In this document: positions 1 through 9,454 of the stretch, one piece after another
Layout: each line of letters starts with the position of its first letter
Position numbering within the stretch: the first letter of the stretch is position 1
NCBI GenBank assembly: GCA_018222405.1
Contig: JAAFAI010000007.1
Location: forward strand, 1 to 64,000
From: Gammaproteobacteria bacterium
Lineage (GTDB): Bacteria; Pseudomonadota; Gammaproteobacteria; Enterobacterales; Alteromonadaceae
Length of the DNA: 64,000 nt
Reading direction: 5' to 3'
The notes under the pieces: generated by a model
The model's input: the letters and a program-made list of their open reading frames with translations, nothing else
What the model was told of the DNA's origin: nothing
Database searches by the model: none
Made by a program: the position numbers and the translations under genes

Positions 1-240
1 CGTACAGTACAAGGTCGTGTGGTTAGCAACAAAATGGATAAAACCATTACTGTTGCGGTAGAACGTTTTGTTAAACACCCTATCTACGGGAAGTTCATCA
101 AGCGTACTACTAAACTGCACGCTCATGACGAAAGCAACGTGTGCAACGAAGGCGATACAGTTACTGTACGCGAGTGTGCACCAATCTCTAAGAACAAATC
201 TTGGATGTTGGTTGACGTTGTTGAGAAAGCTGGCGTTTAA
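1..240 (+). CDS. rpsQ: 30S ribosomal protein S17 (5' end outside window)
   Basis: Primary rRNA-binding protein of the small subunit, binding 16S rRNA near the 5' domain. The frame is open from base 1, reading [15 protein letters not shown], so only about five N-terminal residues are missing. The internal methionine at base 34 is not the start. The family block [19 protein letters not shown] and the C-terminal [12 protein letters not shown] are diagnostic. In enterobacteria rpsQ is the last gene of the S10 operon, which fits the strong terminator 20 bases after the stop. The next genes here are unrelated: rplN and the spc operon do not follow within the window. Confidence 0.97.
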   Translation, partial: RTVQGRVVSNKMDKTITVAVERFVKHPIYGKFIKRTTKLHAHDESNVCNEGDTVTVRECAPISKNKSWMLVDVVEKAGV

Positions 241-260
241 TCGCTACTTTCTAAGCGTTT

Positions 261-292
261 AAAAAAAGCCGCTCTTATGAGCGGCTTTTTTA
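261..292 (+). terminator. Intrinsic terminator after rpsQ
   Basis: Perfect 8-bp stem AGCCGCTC/GAGCGGCT (267-274 and 279-286) with a TTAT loop, followed by a T-run. An A-run on the other side makes it potentially bidirectional. It ends the S10 operon transcript. Confidence 0.93.
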
Positions 293-799
293 TTCTCTGT
301 AGTGCTAGTAGAGTTATGGAATATGGTGTTTAAGCTGGATTGTCAGTTAATGCCTTATTAAATAAGTCATAACTAAATTAAGTCACTGATAAAACGGGAT
401 TTACCAGAGGTCTTTTTATAGTTAAGTTTATGGTTAGACTGTGTTAAGTGAATCTTTAAGTTTGATATCAGCGTGTTAAAGTCGAGCTGCCATTCAAAGC
501 AATACAGCAACCATTTTTGCAGAGTGAGGTATGAAATTGATTTTGAAAATGTTTTCTATCCTCATGAATAGTATGATTTTATTCTCTTAAAATTATGATT
601 TTTTAAACTGTGTCAAAAATAAACAGTTACTCAGTTTTCTATTTATCTCGTTAATACATTGATAGTTAGCTATACACAGGCGCGAAGCCTGGCAAAAGGA
701 TATAGCTTGAAGCAATGCACCTGGCGGCTGGCTCAATCGTGATAACTTTCATGAAATCTATTGTCAGACTACTCAGAAGCAGAAGAGCGGTAGCGTGGT
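293..799. other. AT-rich intergenic stretch, one compound hairpin
   Basis: About 500 bases without a credible reading frame lie between two converging genes. The only structure I see is at 668-707: outer arms agctata/tatagct enclose a caggc/gcctg hairpin with a GCGAA loop (677-691). It could be a terminator-like structure or a small RNA, but I recognise no family and there is no T-run. The rest shows nothing I can support. Confidence 0.4.
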
Positions 800-1789
800 C
801 TAATCCGTGTCGTGCCGGTTAAGCCAGCTGGTTAATATTGCCTGGGTAATTATCGGTCGGTCACCGTAAAAGCCGTGCGCACCACCCGGCACTACAGCAA
901 GCTCAGCTCCCGGGGTTAAGGCGAGGTAATCCTGAACCGTGTCGATGCGGGCTGAGTCGTACTGGCCAATCATAAACAGGGTTTTCTCCGGGGTAATACG
1001 GCTGAGTAAGTGGGTAGCATCGTAATGCTTTAATACTCCGGTGGAAGAAAATTCACTTGGGCCCCACATAGCGTTATAAATCACCGGATTAAATCCATTT
1101 CCGCCGACTTTACTATAATACTCCTCCCTGGCCTTTGAAGCCTTGCCCGGCGTGTAGTAAGCGGAATACAACTTGGTATAGGCTGCATTGCATTTGTCTT
1201 CGCCCGGCGGCTCAGATGACTCGCACTCACGCAGTGTTTGCTGTACTGCTTCGGGAGCCCCTTTTACCAGCAAGTTAGCATCCATGATCCAGTGTGGGGT
1301 AGAGATAAACGTGCCGCCAAGCACCGTGGATACTACATTGTTGGGGTACTTCGCGGTATATTCCAGCGCCAGAGCCGACCCCCAGCTGTGACCAACCACA
1401 TGCCAGCGAGAAATATTCAGGTGCTGGCGAATAGTCTCGATAGTTTCCACAAACCTTTCTACGCGCCAGTTGTCCGGATTATTAGTTTGCTCAGACTTAC
1501 CGCTGTCGAGTTGGTCGTACATGATTACCATGCGGTCATCAGCGAGGCCAGTCATCCCCGCAAAGCCATTGTGTGTGCCGCCCGGCCCGCCATGAATAAA
1601 TATAACCGGTGTGGCTGCCTTATGGTCTAAGCCATTTAGTCTGACATATACCTTGCCGCCTTCAACGGGCACCATTAATTCTTTTTCAGCTGGAGCATAG
1701 GGCGGTGTTTTAGCATAAACCTGAGGAATAAAAGGCAATACCAAAGTCAGTAGCAGCGGTGATAACAATAAACGGCAGAATATCTTCAC
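800..1789 (-). CDS. Secreted alpha/beta hydrolase, proline iminopeptidase-like
   Basis: An alpha/beta-fold hydrolase of the prolyl aminopeptidase/S33 type. Residues 1-26 are a signal peptide (hydrophobic LLLSPLLLTLVLPF, cut likely after VYA), so the protein acts in the periplasm or outside. The oxyanion-region motif HGGPGG is at about 66-71 and the nucleophile elbow GHSWGS (Ser about 135) follows. A likely acid is Asp in GQYDSAR (about 278) and the catalytic His is in GGAHGFYGD (about 305), so the triad is complete. The HGGPGG motif is typical of proline iminopeptidases, but substrate cannot be read from sequence. It runs in the same direction as the glycosyltransferases upstream, 65 bases away, and may be read from their transcript or its own promoter. 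Confidence 0.88.
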   Translation of the reverse strand: MKIFCRLLLSPLLLTLVLPFIPQVYAKTPPYAPAEKELMVPVEGGKVYVRLNGLDHKAATPVIFIHGGPGGTHNGFAGMTGLADDRMVIMYDQLDSGKSEQTNNPDNWRVERFVETIETIRQHLNISRWHVVGHSWGSALALEYTAKYPNNVVSTVLGGTFISTPHWIMDANLLVKGAPEAVQQTLRECESSEPPGEDKCNAAYTKLYSAYYTPGKASKAREEYYSKVGGNGFNPVIYNAMWGPSEFSSTGVLKHYDATHLLSRITPEKTLFMIGQYDSARIDTVQDYLALTPGAELAVVPGGAHGFYGDRPIITQAILTSWLNRHDTD

Positions 1790-1854
1790 AACGGAACCTT
1801 TAATTTAATTGGTCCCCGTCAGTATAAAAGGGTTTAACTCTGTGCTCCAGCCGC

Positions 1855-2937
1855 CTATCCCTTAATTTGCTGATACAGACTAACATATCCGTTTGCCATA
1901 GCTTCGGTCGAGAAGTGAGTGCTTACATGTAGAAATAGAGAGTCGCCGTAGGCATGCCTTAAGGCGTCATTGTGCAGGGCAGCGCTGATTGTCGCGGCCA
2001 ATTTGTCTGAATCGCCAGCAGGGGTCAGCCAGCCAGTTTTCTCATGTTTAATAATCTCCGGAATACCCCCGGACGGGCTTGCGATCACCGGTACCTTACA
2101 GGCACCGGCTTGCAACAAAATAACGCCGAGGCCTTCGGCATATGCCGGATGTACCAGCAAATCAATATTAGGCAGTATTCTGGCTACCTGTTCGGTGAAG
2201 CCGCACAGGCGGACATTATCGCTTATCCCGGTCTGGTCTATCTGAAGCTGATAATCGTCGGCCAGACTGCCTTTCCCAAACAATAAGCAGAGGGTTTTAG
2301 GCTGCTTTGCAACAATCAGCTTCATTGCCGCAATGAGGTCGCGCTGTCCCTTACGCTCGATAAGCTGGGCGAAGTTTGCCAATACCCGGTAACCCTCTGG
2401 TATGGCAAACTTACGGCGAAACCAGTCAGGGTCTGCAGCATAGTGAAATTCCGACAAGTCCACCGACGAATGGATAACCTGCTGAAATACCGATGCAGGA
2501 CAACGCTGTTTAACGACTTTCCGTACACCTTCGGAGATACTGATAACGGCCTTGTACTGCGCATATTTGCGGCGGCTTATGACAGACTCCGGGTTATCTA
2601 CCCGCCGCGTACAAATGGCTGGTATACCAGTATATCTGGCGATTATTGCGCCCCACAGGTCGGCACCACGACGACTGTGTACATGCAGAATGTCAGGCTG
2701 TAATGCCCTGACCAACCCGGCCAGACGCCACAAAATACTGAGATCCGGTTCACCCGCATAGGGCAGGGCGTGTGTTTCACATTCACTAAGGCGTAAAGCG
2801 GCAATATCACTGCCCTCAGCACACACCAGATGTTGTTCAACAGCGTTGCTTTGTAAAGCAATGGCTTTAATAAGGTATTCCACCTGCTTGGCACCGCCAT
2901 ACAGATGCCTGCCCAGTTCCAGATGCATTACACGCAT
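1855..2937 (-). CDS. Glycosyltransferase family 4 (GT-B fold)
   Basis: A cytoplasmic GT-B glycosyltransferase of family GT4, probably adding a sugar to lipopolysaccharide core. It starts with the Rossmann-like strand MRVMHLELGRHLYGGA and has an N-terminal acceptor domain containing DILHVHSRRGADLWG. The C-terminal nucleotide-sugar domain carries the family motif HPAYAEGLGVILLQAGACKV, including the E-x7-E type region, and then SPSGGIPEII. Its start lies two bases after the stop of the heptosyltransferase gene, so the two are very likely co-translated. Donor and acceptor sugars cannot be deduced. The context (heptosyltransferase and divergent waaA) supports a role in lipopolysaccharide core assembly. 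Confidence 0.88.
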   Translation of the reverse strand: MRVMHLELGRHLYGGAKQVEYLIKAIALQSNAVEQHLVCAEGSDIAALRLSECETHALPYAGEPDLSILWRLAGLVRALQPDILHVHSRRGADLWGAIIARYTGIPAICTRRVDNPESVISRRKYAQYKAVISISEGVRKVVKQRCPASVFQQVIHSSVDLSEFHYAADPDWFRRKFAIPEGYRVLANFAQLIERKGQRDLIAAMKLIVAKQPKTLCLLFGKGSLADDYQLQIDQTGISDNVRLCGFTEQVARILPNIDLLVHPAYAEGLGVILLQAGACKVPVIASPSGGIPEIIKHEKTGWLTPAGDSDKLAATISAALHNDALRHAYGDSLFLHVSTHFSTEAMANGYVSLYQQIKG

Positions 2938-2939
2938 GG

Positions 2940-3974
2940 CTATTGCAATCCTTGCAATGTGGTGAACACCTGCCCCGGTGTTATTGCCTGCATACAGTCA
3001 AAGCGGCCATCACAGACAGGGCGACGCTTACAGGGGGCACAACTTAGATCTGCATACAGAATACGGGCATGCGGGTTCTGGGTTTGGGTATACGGCCGGG
3101 TCGAGCCAAAGATAGCTACTGTGGGCCGTTGATAAACCATGCCCATGTGGGTCAGGCCGGTATCAACGCCGAGGAGCGCCGCACATTGCTCAATTACCGC
3201 AGCACTCTGGGTTAAGCTCAATGAGCCAGCCAGGTTAAGGCAGTGTGGATTGCCGCTGGCAAGATGTTCAGCACTTTGCTTATCGGACGGCCCACCAAGG
3301 ATTATCACCTGATATCCATTGTTCCCCAGCATAGCAATGAGCTCGTGCCAGTACGGTATTAACCAGTGTTTTTGAGGGCGCGTTGTAAAAGGGGCGATGA
3401 CGATAAAGTTGCCGTGAAAGCCTTCTTGATTAAGCTGATTATGCACAGTTGTCCGATCTTTTTCGCTCACCTCAAGGGAAAGTTGATAGGGTGAGTTACT
3501 AAACTTACTGGCCAGAAATTTGTACTCGCTACTAATGTCATCTGACAGGGGCTTATCGAAAGACTGGGTTAAAAACCACTGGCTGTGTTCCTTACTATTG
3601 AACCCCACCCGTTTACGCGCGCCGGTAAACCAGGCTAACAGTGCACTTTTAAGTAACCCCTGGGCGTCAACAACCAAATCGAACCTTAACGCTCTTAAGG
3701 TGCGCCGAAACCGCAGCAGCGCTTTAAACAGCGTAAAATACTGTCGTTTTTTAGCCAGTACCCGCCATTCCTGTTTAGGCCAGGTAATAACGTTATCTAC
3801 GTCCGGGTGGCCTGCTACAAGAGCGGCATAAGGGCTTTCAACCAGCCAGGATATGGTCACATCGTTGTCAAAATGCTGTTTTAAGCTGGACGGCAGACCT
3901 GAGGCCATTACAATATCGCCCATTGCACTTAACCTGATTATGAGCACTGCGGGTTTGGTGACACTTGATGACAT
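2940..3974 (-). CDS. Glycosyltransferase family 9, LPS heptosyltransferase-like
   Basis: A GT9 enzyme, the family that transfers heptose from ADP-heptose to the Kdo/heptose inner core. The N-terminal IIRLSAMGDIVMASGLP is the canonical GT9 start, FDLVVDAQGLLKSALL follows in domain 1, and the C-terminal half has the donor-site segment GVDTGLTHMG. The C-terminus carries a cysteine cluster (CAPCKRRPVC and DCM), common in this family. ATG at 3972-3974 is the only start that keeps the full N-terminal strand. It is the first gene of a two-gene unit with the GT4 gene and is divergent from waaA, 91 bases away, so promoters for both lie in that gap. Which heptose is added (waaC or waaF type) cannot be settled. 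Confidence 0.9.
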   Translation of the reverse strand: MSSSVTKPAVLIIRLSAMGDIVMASGLPSSLKQHFDNDVTISWLVESPYAALVAGHPDVDNVITWPKQEWRVLAKKRQYFTLFKALLRFRRTLRALRFDLVVDAQGLLKSALLAWFTGARKRVGFNSKEHSQWFLTQSFDKPLSDDISSEYKFLASKFSNSPYQLSLEVSEKDRTTVHNQLNQEGFHGNFIVIAPFTTRPQKHWLIPYWHELIAMLGNNGYQVIILGGPSDKQSAEHLASGNPHCLNLAGSLSLTQSAAVIEQCAALLGVDTGLTHMGMVYQRPTVAIFGSTRPYTQTQNPHARILYADLSCAPCKRRPVCDGRFDCMQAITPGQVFTTLQGLQ

Positions 3975-4065
3975 GCAATAAAAGTAAACGAGAAAACCTG
4001 TGTGTCAGTGAAACAAAACTTCACGACATTTTGATGACGGCCAGCATAACGGTGAACAAGGCAAC

Positions 4066-5373
4066 ATGAGCAAGCAACGCGCAACATATTCTCCTAAGTG
4101 GTATCAGGACGCCTTTCGCTGGCTCTACTCCTGTATTCTGGCATTGCTCATTCCGTTTGCTTTTTTCACTCTCGTTAAACGCGGGATGACCCGCCAGAAA
4201 GACTATAACCGCCGCCGCTTTGAGCGGTTTGGCTACGTAGCTCACGCACCAAAGGCCAATGGCTATCTGTTTCACTGTGTGTCGGTGGGGGAGGTGGTCG
4301 CGGCGTCGGTACTGATTAAACGCATTATGCAGGAGCAACCAGAACGCCAGATAACTGTTACCACTACTACGCCTACCGGTTCGGCCCGGGTCCGCGCAAT
4401 TTTTGGTGATAAGGTGCATCACTTTTACCTGCCCTATGACTTACATATGGCCATGGCAGGCATGTTGAGACGGATTAAACCCAGCGTGGTATTTATCACT
4501 GAGGTTGAGCTCTGGCCTAACCTGATCCATGCCTGCTGGAAACGTGACATTCCGGTACTGGTGGTCAATGCCAGAATGACCGACCGCTCGGCACGACGTT
4601 ATGCGAAGTTCCCCATCCTGTTTGAGCCAATGCTTAACAAGCTGGCGCATGTATGCGCGCAGGGCGACAGGGATTATGCGAACTACCGGTTTCTAGGCAT
4701 GCCGGAAAGTAAGCTCACGCTAACCAATAATATTAAATTCGACCAGGCCTCTGCCCTGGATGCCTCGGTAAGCGGCTTTTTAGGACTGGAGCACAGTGGC
4801 CGGAAAGTACTTGTGGGAGGAAGCACCCATGATCCTGAGGAAACGATATTGCTGCAAACCTACCAGGCGGTGAAAAAGCACTGCCCGCAACTTCTGCTGG
4901 TACTGGTTCCCCGCCATCCTGAGCGGTTCGAGACGGTAGCCCGACTGATACAGAAATCCGGCTTAACCATGACACAAAGTGCGTCGGCCGACAGTTTACC
5001 CGATGATTGTGACGTGTTACTGGTAAATGAAATGGGTAAGCTTAATGCGGTGTATACCGTGGCCGATTTTGCCTTTGTCGGCGGCAGTATTGCCGACCGG
5101 GGCGGGCATAATGCGCTTGAACCGGCAGCCAGAAAACTGCCGGTGATGATGGGGCCGAATACTTACAACAACCCGGTGATCTGTGCCAAATTAGCAGAAT
5201 CCGGTGGACTGTTTATTGTTGAGGATGCCGATGCCATGACCGAACTTACCCTTTCCTGGTGCAATGATGCAGATGCCGCTGTGCAGGCCGGCCTTGCCGG
5301 TTACGCTGTACTGGCTCAAAATAGTGGTGCGCTGGATAAAACAATGAAAGTTGTTGAGTTATATAACAACTGA
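4066..5373 (+). CDS. waaA: 3-deoxy-D-manno-octulosonic acid (Kdo) transferase
   Basis: Transfers Kdo from CMP-Kdo to lipid A precursor at the inner membrane, the first step of inner-core synthesis. An N-terminal membrane anchor (about residues 17-36) precedes the GT30 domain. CVSVGEVVAA contains the conserved catalytic Glu (about 76), and TTTTPTGSARV and FITEVELWPNLI are family signatures. The C-terminal domain has VGGSIADRGGHNALEPAA and PVMMGPNTYNN, which bind the CMP moiety. The length of 435 residues is normal. It is divergently transcribed from the heptosyltransferase gene. One or two Kdo additions cannot be predicted from sequence. Confidence 0.96.
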   Translation: MSKQRATYSPKWYQDAFRWLYSCILALLIPFAFFTLVKRGMTRQKDYNRRRFERFGYVAHAPKANGYLFHCVSVGEVVAASVLIKRIMQEQPERQITVTTTTPTGSARVRAIFGDKVHHFYLPYDLHMAMAGMLRRIKPSVVFITEVELWPNLIHACWKRDIPVLVVNARMTDRSARRYAKFPILFEPMLNKLAHVCAQGDRDYANYRFLGMPESKLTLTNNIKFDQASALDASVSGFLGLEHSGRKVLVGGSTHDPEETILLQTYQAVKKHCPQLLLVLVPRHPERFETVARLIQKSGLTMTQSASADSLPDDCDVLLVNEMGKLNAVYTVADFAFVGGSIADRGGHNALEPAARKLPVMMGPNTYNNPVICAKLAESGGLFIVEDADAMTELTLSWCNDADAAVQAGLAGYAVLAQNSGALDKTMKVVELYNN

Positions 5374-5637
5374 TAGGCTAAGTTCTGTAGTGAATTCTCC
5401 CCAGGGCGTTTCCGCAAAGATGTGTCCGCCGGTAAGGGCTTCAAAACGTATTTTCTAGTGCTACTTGCCGTGGCATCGACTTAGATATCTACTTGACGGC
5501 TCCTGTCAGGCTGACTTATCCGGCTTGGTTCGACAAATACAGGAGCAGGAAGTATCTGATGATATTTTGCGCTACTTCAATAACTGCGGTACAAATATCC
5601 TACTGAGCCTTGTAGTAAAACGCCTTTACTTACCGGC

Positions 5638-6642
5638 ATGAATTGCAGAACATGTCTGATAACCATCAAAAATAAAAAGGAAAATCAGATCAAGGTTATT
5701 TTCCGACTGCCAACGATGCTGCTCGCCATTTCGCTGATCATCTGGTCTTCGTATAGTCAGGCCAGCACCCCGGCACTTCCCCTTGAAAAGGCTAGCCGTC
5801 TGGCTTCTCTACCGCTTAAATATACCCAGGTGGAGTATCCTAATAAACTCAATCAGGTGCTGGATGGTGACGAGTATCTGAAGTCACCCAAAGCACTACC
5901 CCTGGCTTTTTATGGCTGCTTTGACTGGCACTCGAGTGTGCATGGTCATTGGATGATGATCAATCTGCTGCGCAACTTTCCGGATCTGGCCGAAAGAGAG
6001 GCCATTAAGGCAATCCTGAAAACTAATCTGACGGCAGAGAAAATTGCAGCAGAAGTGGCTTTCTTTGTGACCCCCGGCAATAAAAACTACGAACGCACTT
6101 ACGGCTGGGCGTGGCTACTAACCCTGGCAGCTGAACTGCATAGCTGGGATAACGCGCTGGCCAGAAAGCTGGAGTAAAACCTACAACCGTTAACCGAGTC
6201 AATGGTAAGTAAGTACGAAACCTTTTTACCTAAACTAATCTATCCTATTCGCACCGGTGAACACCCCACTACCGCATTCGGGCTTTCTATGGCGTATAAC
6301 TTTGCCGTGGCTACAGGTAACGATGCTCTGACCGAACTCATCAGAACGCGTACCTTGCACTGGTACCTTAATGATAAGCAGTGTCCACTTGCTTGGGAGC
6401 CTGCCCGGGTAAGCGATCGCACCGATGGTAAGTTGGTTCACCTGGATGGGCTTAATTTCAGCCGGGCGTGGTTGCTGTATGGGGTTGCCAAAGCTTTTCC
6501 TGCGGAATACGGTCACCTGTAAGTTATCGGCGATGCGCACGTTAATGCGGCACTACCGACTATTGTGGATAACCACTATGTAGGAATACACTGGCTAGGT
6601 AGCTTTGCCATGTATGCACTGCTTAGTCGCCAGGGCCATTGA
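5638..6642 (+). pseudogene. DUF2891 gene with two in-frame stops and a deletion
   Basis: One continuous reading frame with the DUF2891 signatures FYGCFDWHSSVHGHWMM, YGWAWLLTLAAEL, KLIYPIRTGEHPTTAF, DRTDGKLVHLDGLNFSRAW and GIHWLGSFAMYALL. It is interrupted by TAA at 6175-6177 and TAA at 6520-6522, with the natural end probably TGA 6640-6642. Both stops sit where a Gln codon would fit (KLE-stop-NLQPL and GHL-stop-VIGDA), consistent with CAA-to-TAA changes. The segment between CPLAWEP and ARVSDRTDGK lacks about 50 residues usual in the family. The start may be 5638, or ATG 5716, which begins a signal peptide (MLLAISLIIWSS). DUF2891 has no established function. The gene is clearly non-functional as a whole. 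Confidence 0.88.
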
Positions 6643-6771
6643 CGGCATGCTCCGGGGTATTGAGATCCCTGTCACAGGGCCGATTTCAGCACTATTCTTC
6701 AAGCCCAAAGAAAAAAAACGGAGTAGTCCTATGATGGAAGTGCAAAGAAACATCACTATGATAATTTTTAG

Positions 6772-7179
6772 CCAAAGCCAGGCGAGCCTGCAGCCCACTT
6801 TGTTGAAGTGACCTGGTCACATCCATCGCATATCCAGCTCACGGTGGGTGCCACCCAGGATGGTGTAGCAATGGATTACGACAGCACTATTTCGCAGTAT
6901 GACCTGCATACCTGTACGCCGGAGACGGAATACAGCACCCACTATTTCTTTGCTACCCGTCGGAACCATAACGTGGAGGACGCAGAGTTTAATAAAATTA
7001 AGATTGAGGGGATGCATGGTGCGTTTGAGGATGAAGACGGCCCCATCCTGGATGCGGTTCAGGACCAGATGGAAACCAACGATTTTCTTGCTCTTGAACC
7101 GGTGTTAATCAGTAGCGATGCGGGCCCTGTGCGGGTAAGACGCATCCTTAAATCAATGATCGAGCAGGAGTCAGCGTAG
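6772..7179 (+). pseudogene. 3' remnant of a VanA-like Rieske oxygenase gene
   Basis: The open frame from 6772 (after TAG 6769-6771) reads HFVEVTWSHPSHIQLTVGAT, then HTCTPETEYSTHYFFATRRN, then GAFEDEDGPILDAVQDQM, and ends PVRVRRILKSMIEQESA. This matches the C-terminal part of vanillate O-demethylase oxygenase subunits (VanA family). In that family the C-terminal region packs on the mononuclear iron site. The Rieske domain (CxH and CxxH motifs) and the iron ligands of the catalytic domain are absent upstream, where only 129 unreadable bases separate it from the DUF2891 remnant. A GTG at 6808 could start translation, but the product would be an inactive fragment. Most likely a truncated relic. 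Confidence 0.8.
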
Positions 7180-7462
7180 GTTGATACGCGTTCGCCGGGC
7201 GCGATTGAGTATCGTGCCTGGCGGGTTAACCAATTTGGTGCGCTTAAGCATATTATGCTTTATTGTGGTGCTTTGTAAGCGCATACTTTTGGTGAAATTA
7301 GCGAGGTTGATTTATAAAGTTCCAATATTTCAGTTGCTTATAAATTATGCTAAAGTTGGCCTGCTGATTGCTATAACCAAGCGACGCTGTAATTAGGCAA
7401 AACAAAAATTCAAAAGGTTGCACCTAACGCACCATCTAATTGCTCGTTGTTTCCAGGGAGAG
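7180..7462. other. Intergenic remainder of the decayed region
   Basis: AT-rich sequence after the oxygenase relic, with no conserved reading frame or recognised signal. It probably belongs to the same decayed segment. Confidence 0.4.
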
Positions 7463-7486
7463 GCACCCTGTCCACAGACAGGGTGC
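7463..7486 (-). terminator. Perfect 10-bp hairpin after the antiporter gene
   Basis: GCACCCTGTC/GACAGGGTGC (7463-7472 and 7477-7486) around a CACA loop, eight bases after the antiporter stop on the minus strand. There is no clear T-run, so it may act as a 3' stability hairpin or Rho-assisted end rather than a classic terminator. Confidence 0.6.
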
Positions 7487-7493
7487 TATTCCG

Positions 7494-9317
7494 TTAGTCC
7501 TTAGACGGCTTCACGACTTTTTCTGAATCCAGCATTTCAGCCTCCACCAAACTAACCAGCTTACTGCCAGCACGCGGAATGGTTTCATCTGAACTGAGCA
7601 GCACATGCATGCGGTTATTTTCGTTGATGTACATCAGCGGTGTGGCTGCATCACCGTATTTTTCTACATAGTCCTTAAACGTAAACTCAGGCGTGAGTGC
7701 CGTGGTTTTAATTTGCGCTCCGCGACTAACCGCACTGGCCAGGTAACCGTAGGTGATGCCTTCAGCAAACAACGACAGTTTTTTAGCATAGTCCTTAGAC
7801 ACCTGATGGCTAGGCCGGGTGGCCAGTTCGTTATTGGTTAAGCCCCAGACTTTATCCTTACCCAACGTGTACTCAAAATGATAACCAATCATCGGGTTTA
7901 GCTGTTTATAGGGCGACAACAGTAGTACCGTACCTATGGTGTTTAAATCCAGATGAATGGCGGCGTGCTCAGACGTGGGATTACCAAAATACACCGGGAT
8001 ATCCTGCATTCTGGCCGCCCGGATAGCATCCCAGTTGGTATCGGCTACTCTAACCGGCACCTTATGCTTAATCAGTTCCTTGGCCAGCATGCGACTGAAT
8101 TCGCTGGCACCAAACAGCAGAAATCCATTAGGCACCGGGGCCCGCACCTTAAGCAACGCCGCTACGGGCTTAGCTGTCAGGCCCTGTAACACCACGGTGG
8201 TAATGATCACCAGGAAAACCAGTGGCACGATGATTTCTACCTGGGCATAGCCGAGTTGTTCCAGTTTAAGTGAAAACAAAGCGGACACAGCCGCCGCAAC
8301 GATACCTCGTGGAGCCAGCCAGCTAAGCAGGGCGAGTTCGCGTAGGTTAAGTCCGGTGCCGATGGATGAGACAAATACCGCCAGCGGACGGGCAATGAAG
8401 ATGATCGAGAATAGAACCACCGCTGCTGCCCAGCCTACATCGGCCACAGCACCTAAATCGAGGCGGGTAGCGAGTAATATAAACAGCCCGGAAATAAGCA
8501 AGACACTGAGCGTTTCCTTGAACTCCAGGATGTCCTCAACGTCTACATCACGCATGTTGGCCATCATGACGCCTATCACGGTAACGGTTAGCAAGCCGGA
8601 CTCGTGGGCAAAGTAATTGGAACCGGCAAAGGCTGCCAGGATGATAGTTAGTACCGCAGTGTTGCGTAAGTAGTGGGGAACCAGATTGTGGCGAAGGGTG
8701 ATCCCCAGGAAGTAGCCTACCGCCATACCCAGGCCAAGCCCGATACCGAGGGTTTTACCAAAAGCGACCAGGGTGTGAGACACGGCGCTCTGCGACGAAA
8801 TGATGTATTCGTAGACCAGTACCGCCAGTAATGCACCGATGGGATCAATAATAATCCCTTCCCAGCGCAGTATGTTACCAAGGTTTGTCTGCGGGCGCAC
8901 GGTCCGTAGCATCGGCACAATAACGGTGGGCCCGGTTACGGTGACGATGGCACCAAATAAGAACGATAGCTGCCAGCTAATGTCCAGCGCATAGTGGGCT
9001 ACTGTGGCAGCGATGATCCAGGTGACCAGAACCCCGATACTGCAGAGATTTCTGACCATGTTACCGTGACCGGCAATATCGCTGTATTTAAGGGTTAGTG
9101 CGCCTTCAAACAGGATAATGGCGACCGATAGCGACACCACCGGAAAGAGTAAATCACCAAACAGGGCGTCTGCATTTAACACATTGAAAACCGGCCCAAC
9201 CAGAATGCCTACGACTAACAGAGGCAAAATGGCCGGTAAACGGATTTTGTAAGCTAAATACTGACAACTGATTGAAAGCAGGCCTACGGCGACCAGAGCA
9301 ATAGTTGGATCTGACAC
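7494..9317 (-). CDS. Sodium/proton antiporter (CPA1/NhaP type) with cytoplasmic tail
   Basis: An inner-membrane cation/proton antiporter. The first about 400 residues form around 12 hydrophobic segments. The family block SVAIILFEGALTL, the unwound-helix motif TGPTVIVPML, and the ion-site helix WEGIIIDPIGALLAVLVYEY with its conserved acidic residues are all visible. LSWLAPRGIVAAAVSALFS matches the conserved Arg helix of CPA1 proteins. After about 400 residues comes a soluble, nucleotide-binding-like domain (FLLFGASEFSRMLAKELI, a TrkA-N/RCK-like beginning), suggesting control by nucleotide or ligand. The gene stands alone. Its promoter lies in the 269-base gap to the divergent VWA gene. Na+ versus K+ preference cannot be told. 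Confidence 0.9.
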   Translation of the reverse strand: MSDPTIALVAVGLLSISCQYLAYKIRLPAILPLLVVGILVGPVFNVLNADALFGDLLFPVVSLSVAIILFEGALTLKYSDIAGHGNMVRNLCSIGVLVTWIIAATVAHYALDISWQLSFLFGAIVTVTGPTVIVPMLRTVRPQTNLGNILRWEGIIIDPIGALLAVLVYEYIISSQSAVSHTLVAFGKTLGIGLGLGMAVGYFLGITLRHNLVPHYLRNTAVLTIILAAFAGSNYFAHESGLLTVTVIGVMMANMRDVDVEDILEFKETLSVLLISGLFILLATRLDLGAVADVGWAAAVVLFSIIFIARPLAVFVSSIGTGLNLRELALLSWLAPRGIVAAAVSALFSLKLEQLGYAQVEIIVPLVFLVIITTVVLQGLTAKPVAALLKVRAPVPNGFLLFGASEFSRMLAKELIKHKVPVRVADTNWDAIRAARMQDIPVYFGNPTSEHAAIHLDLNTIGTVLLLSPYKQLNPMIGYHFEYTLGKDKVWGLTNNELATRPSHQVSKDYAKKLSLFAEGITYGYLASAVSRGAQIKTTALTPEFTFKDYVEKYGDAATPLMYINENNRMHVLLSSDETIPRAGSKLVSLVEAEMLDSEKVVKPSKD

Positions 9318-9454
9318 TCAAAGAGTCCTTATTATTGTTTGGCTGTTATTTAAAATGACAGCAATTAGATTCCTACCAGATGTTATACACCAGAATTGTA
9401 TCATGTGTTCACTTTCCGCTCTGGAAACGGCTTTACCGATACCGGTATAATTAT

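Noticed and set aside
6605-6811. A 68-codon plus-strand frame between the two relics
   Set aside because: It uses a frame unrelated to either decayed gene, and its translation shows no family features.
7215-7440. Possible attC-like pieces (GGTTAAC, CCTAACGC) after the oxygenase relic
   Set aside because: No paired core sites with the right spacing, no integrase and no cassette array.
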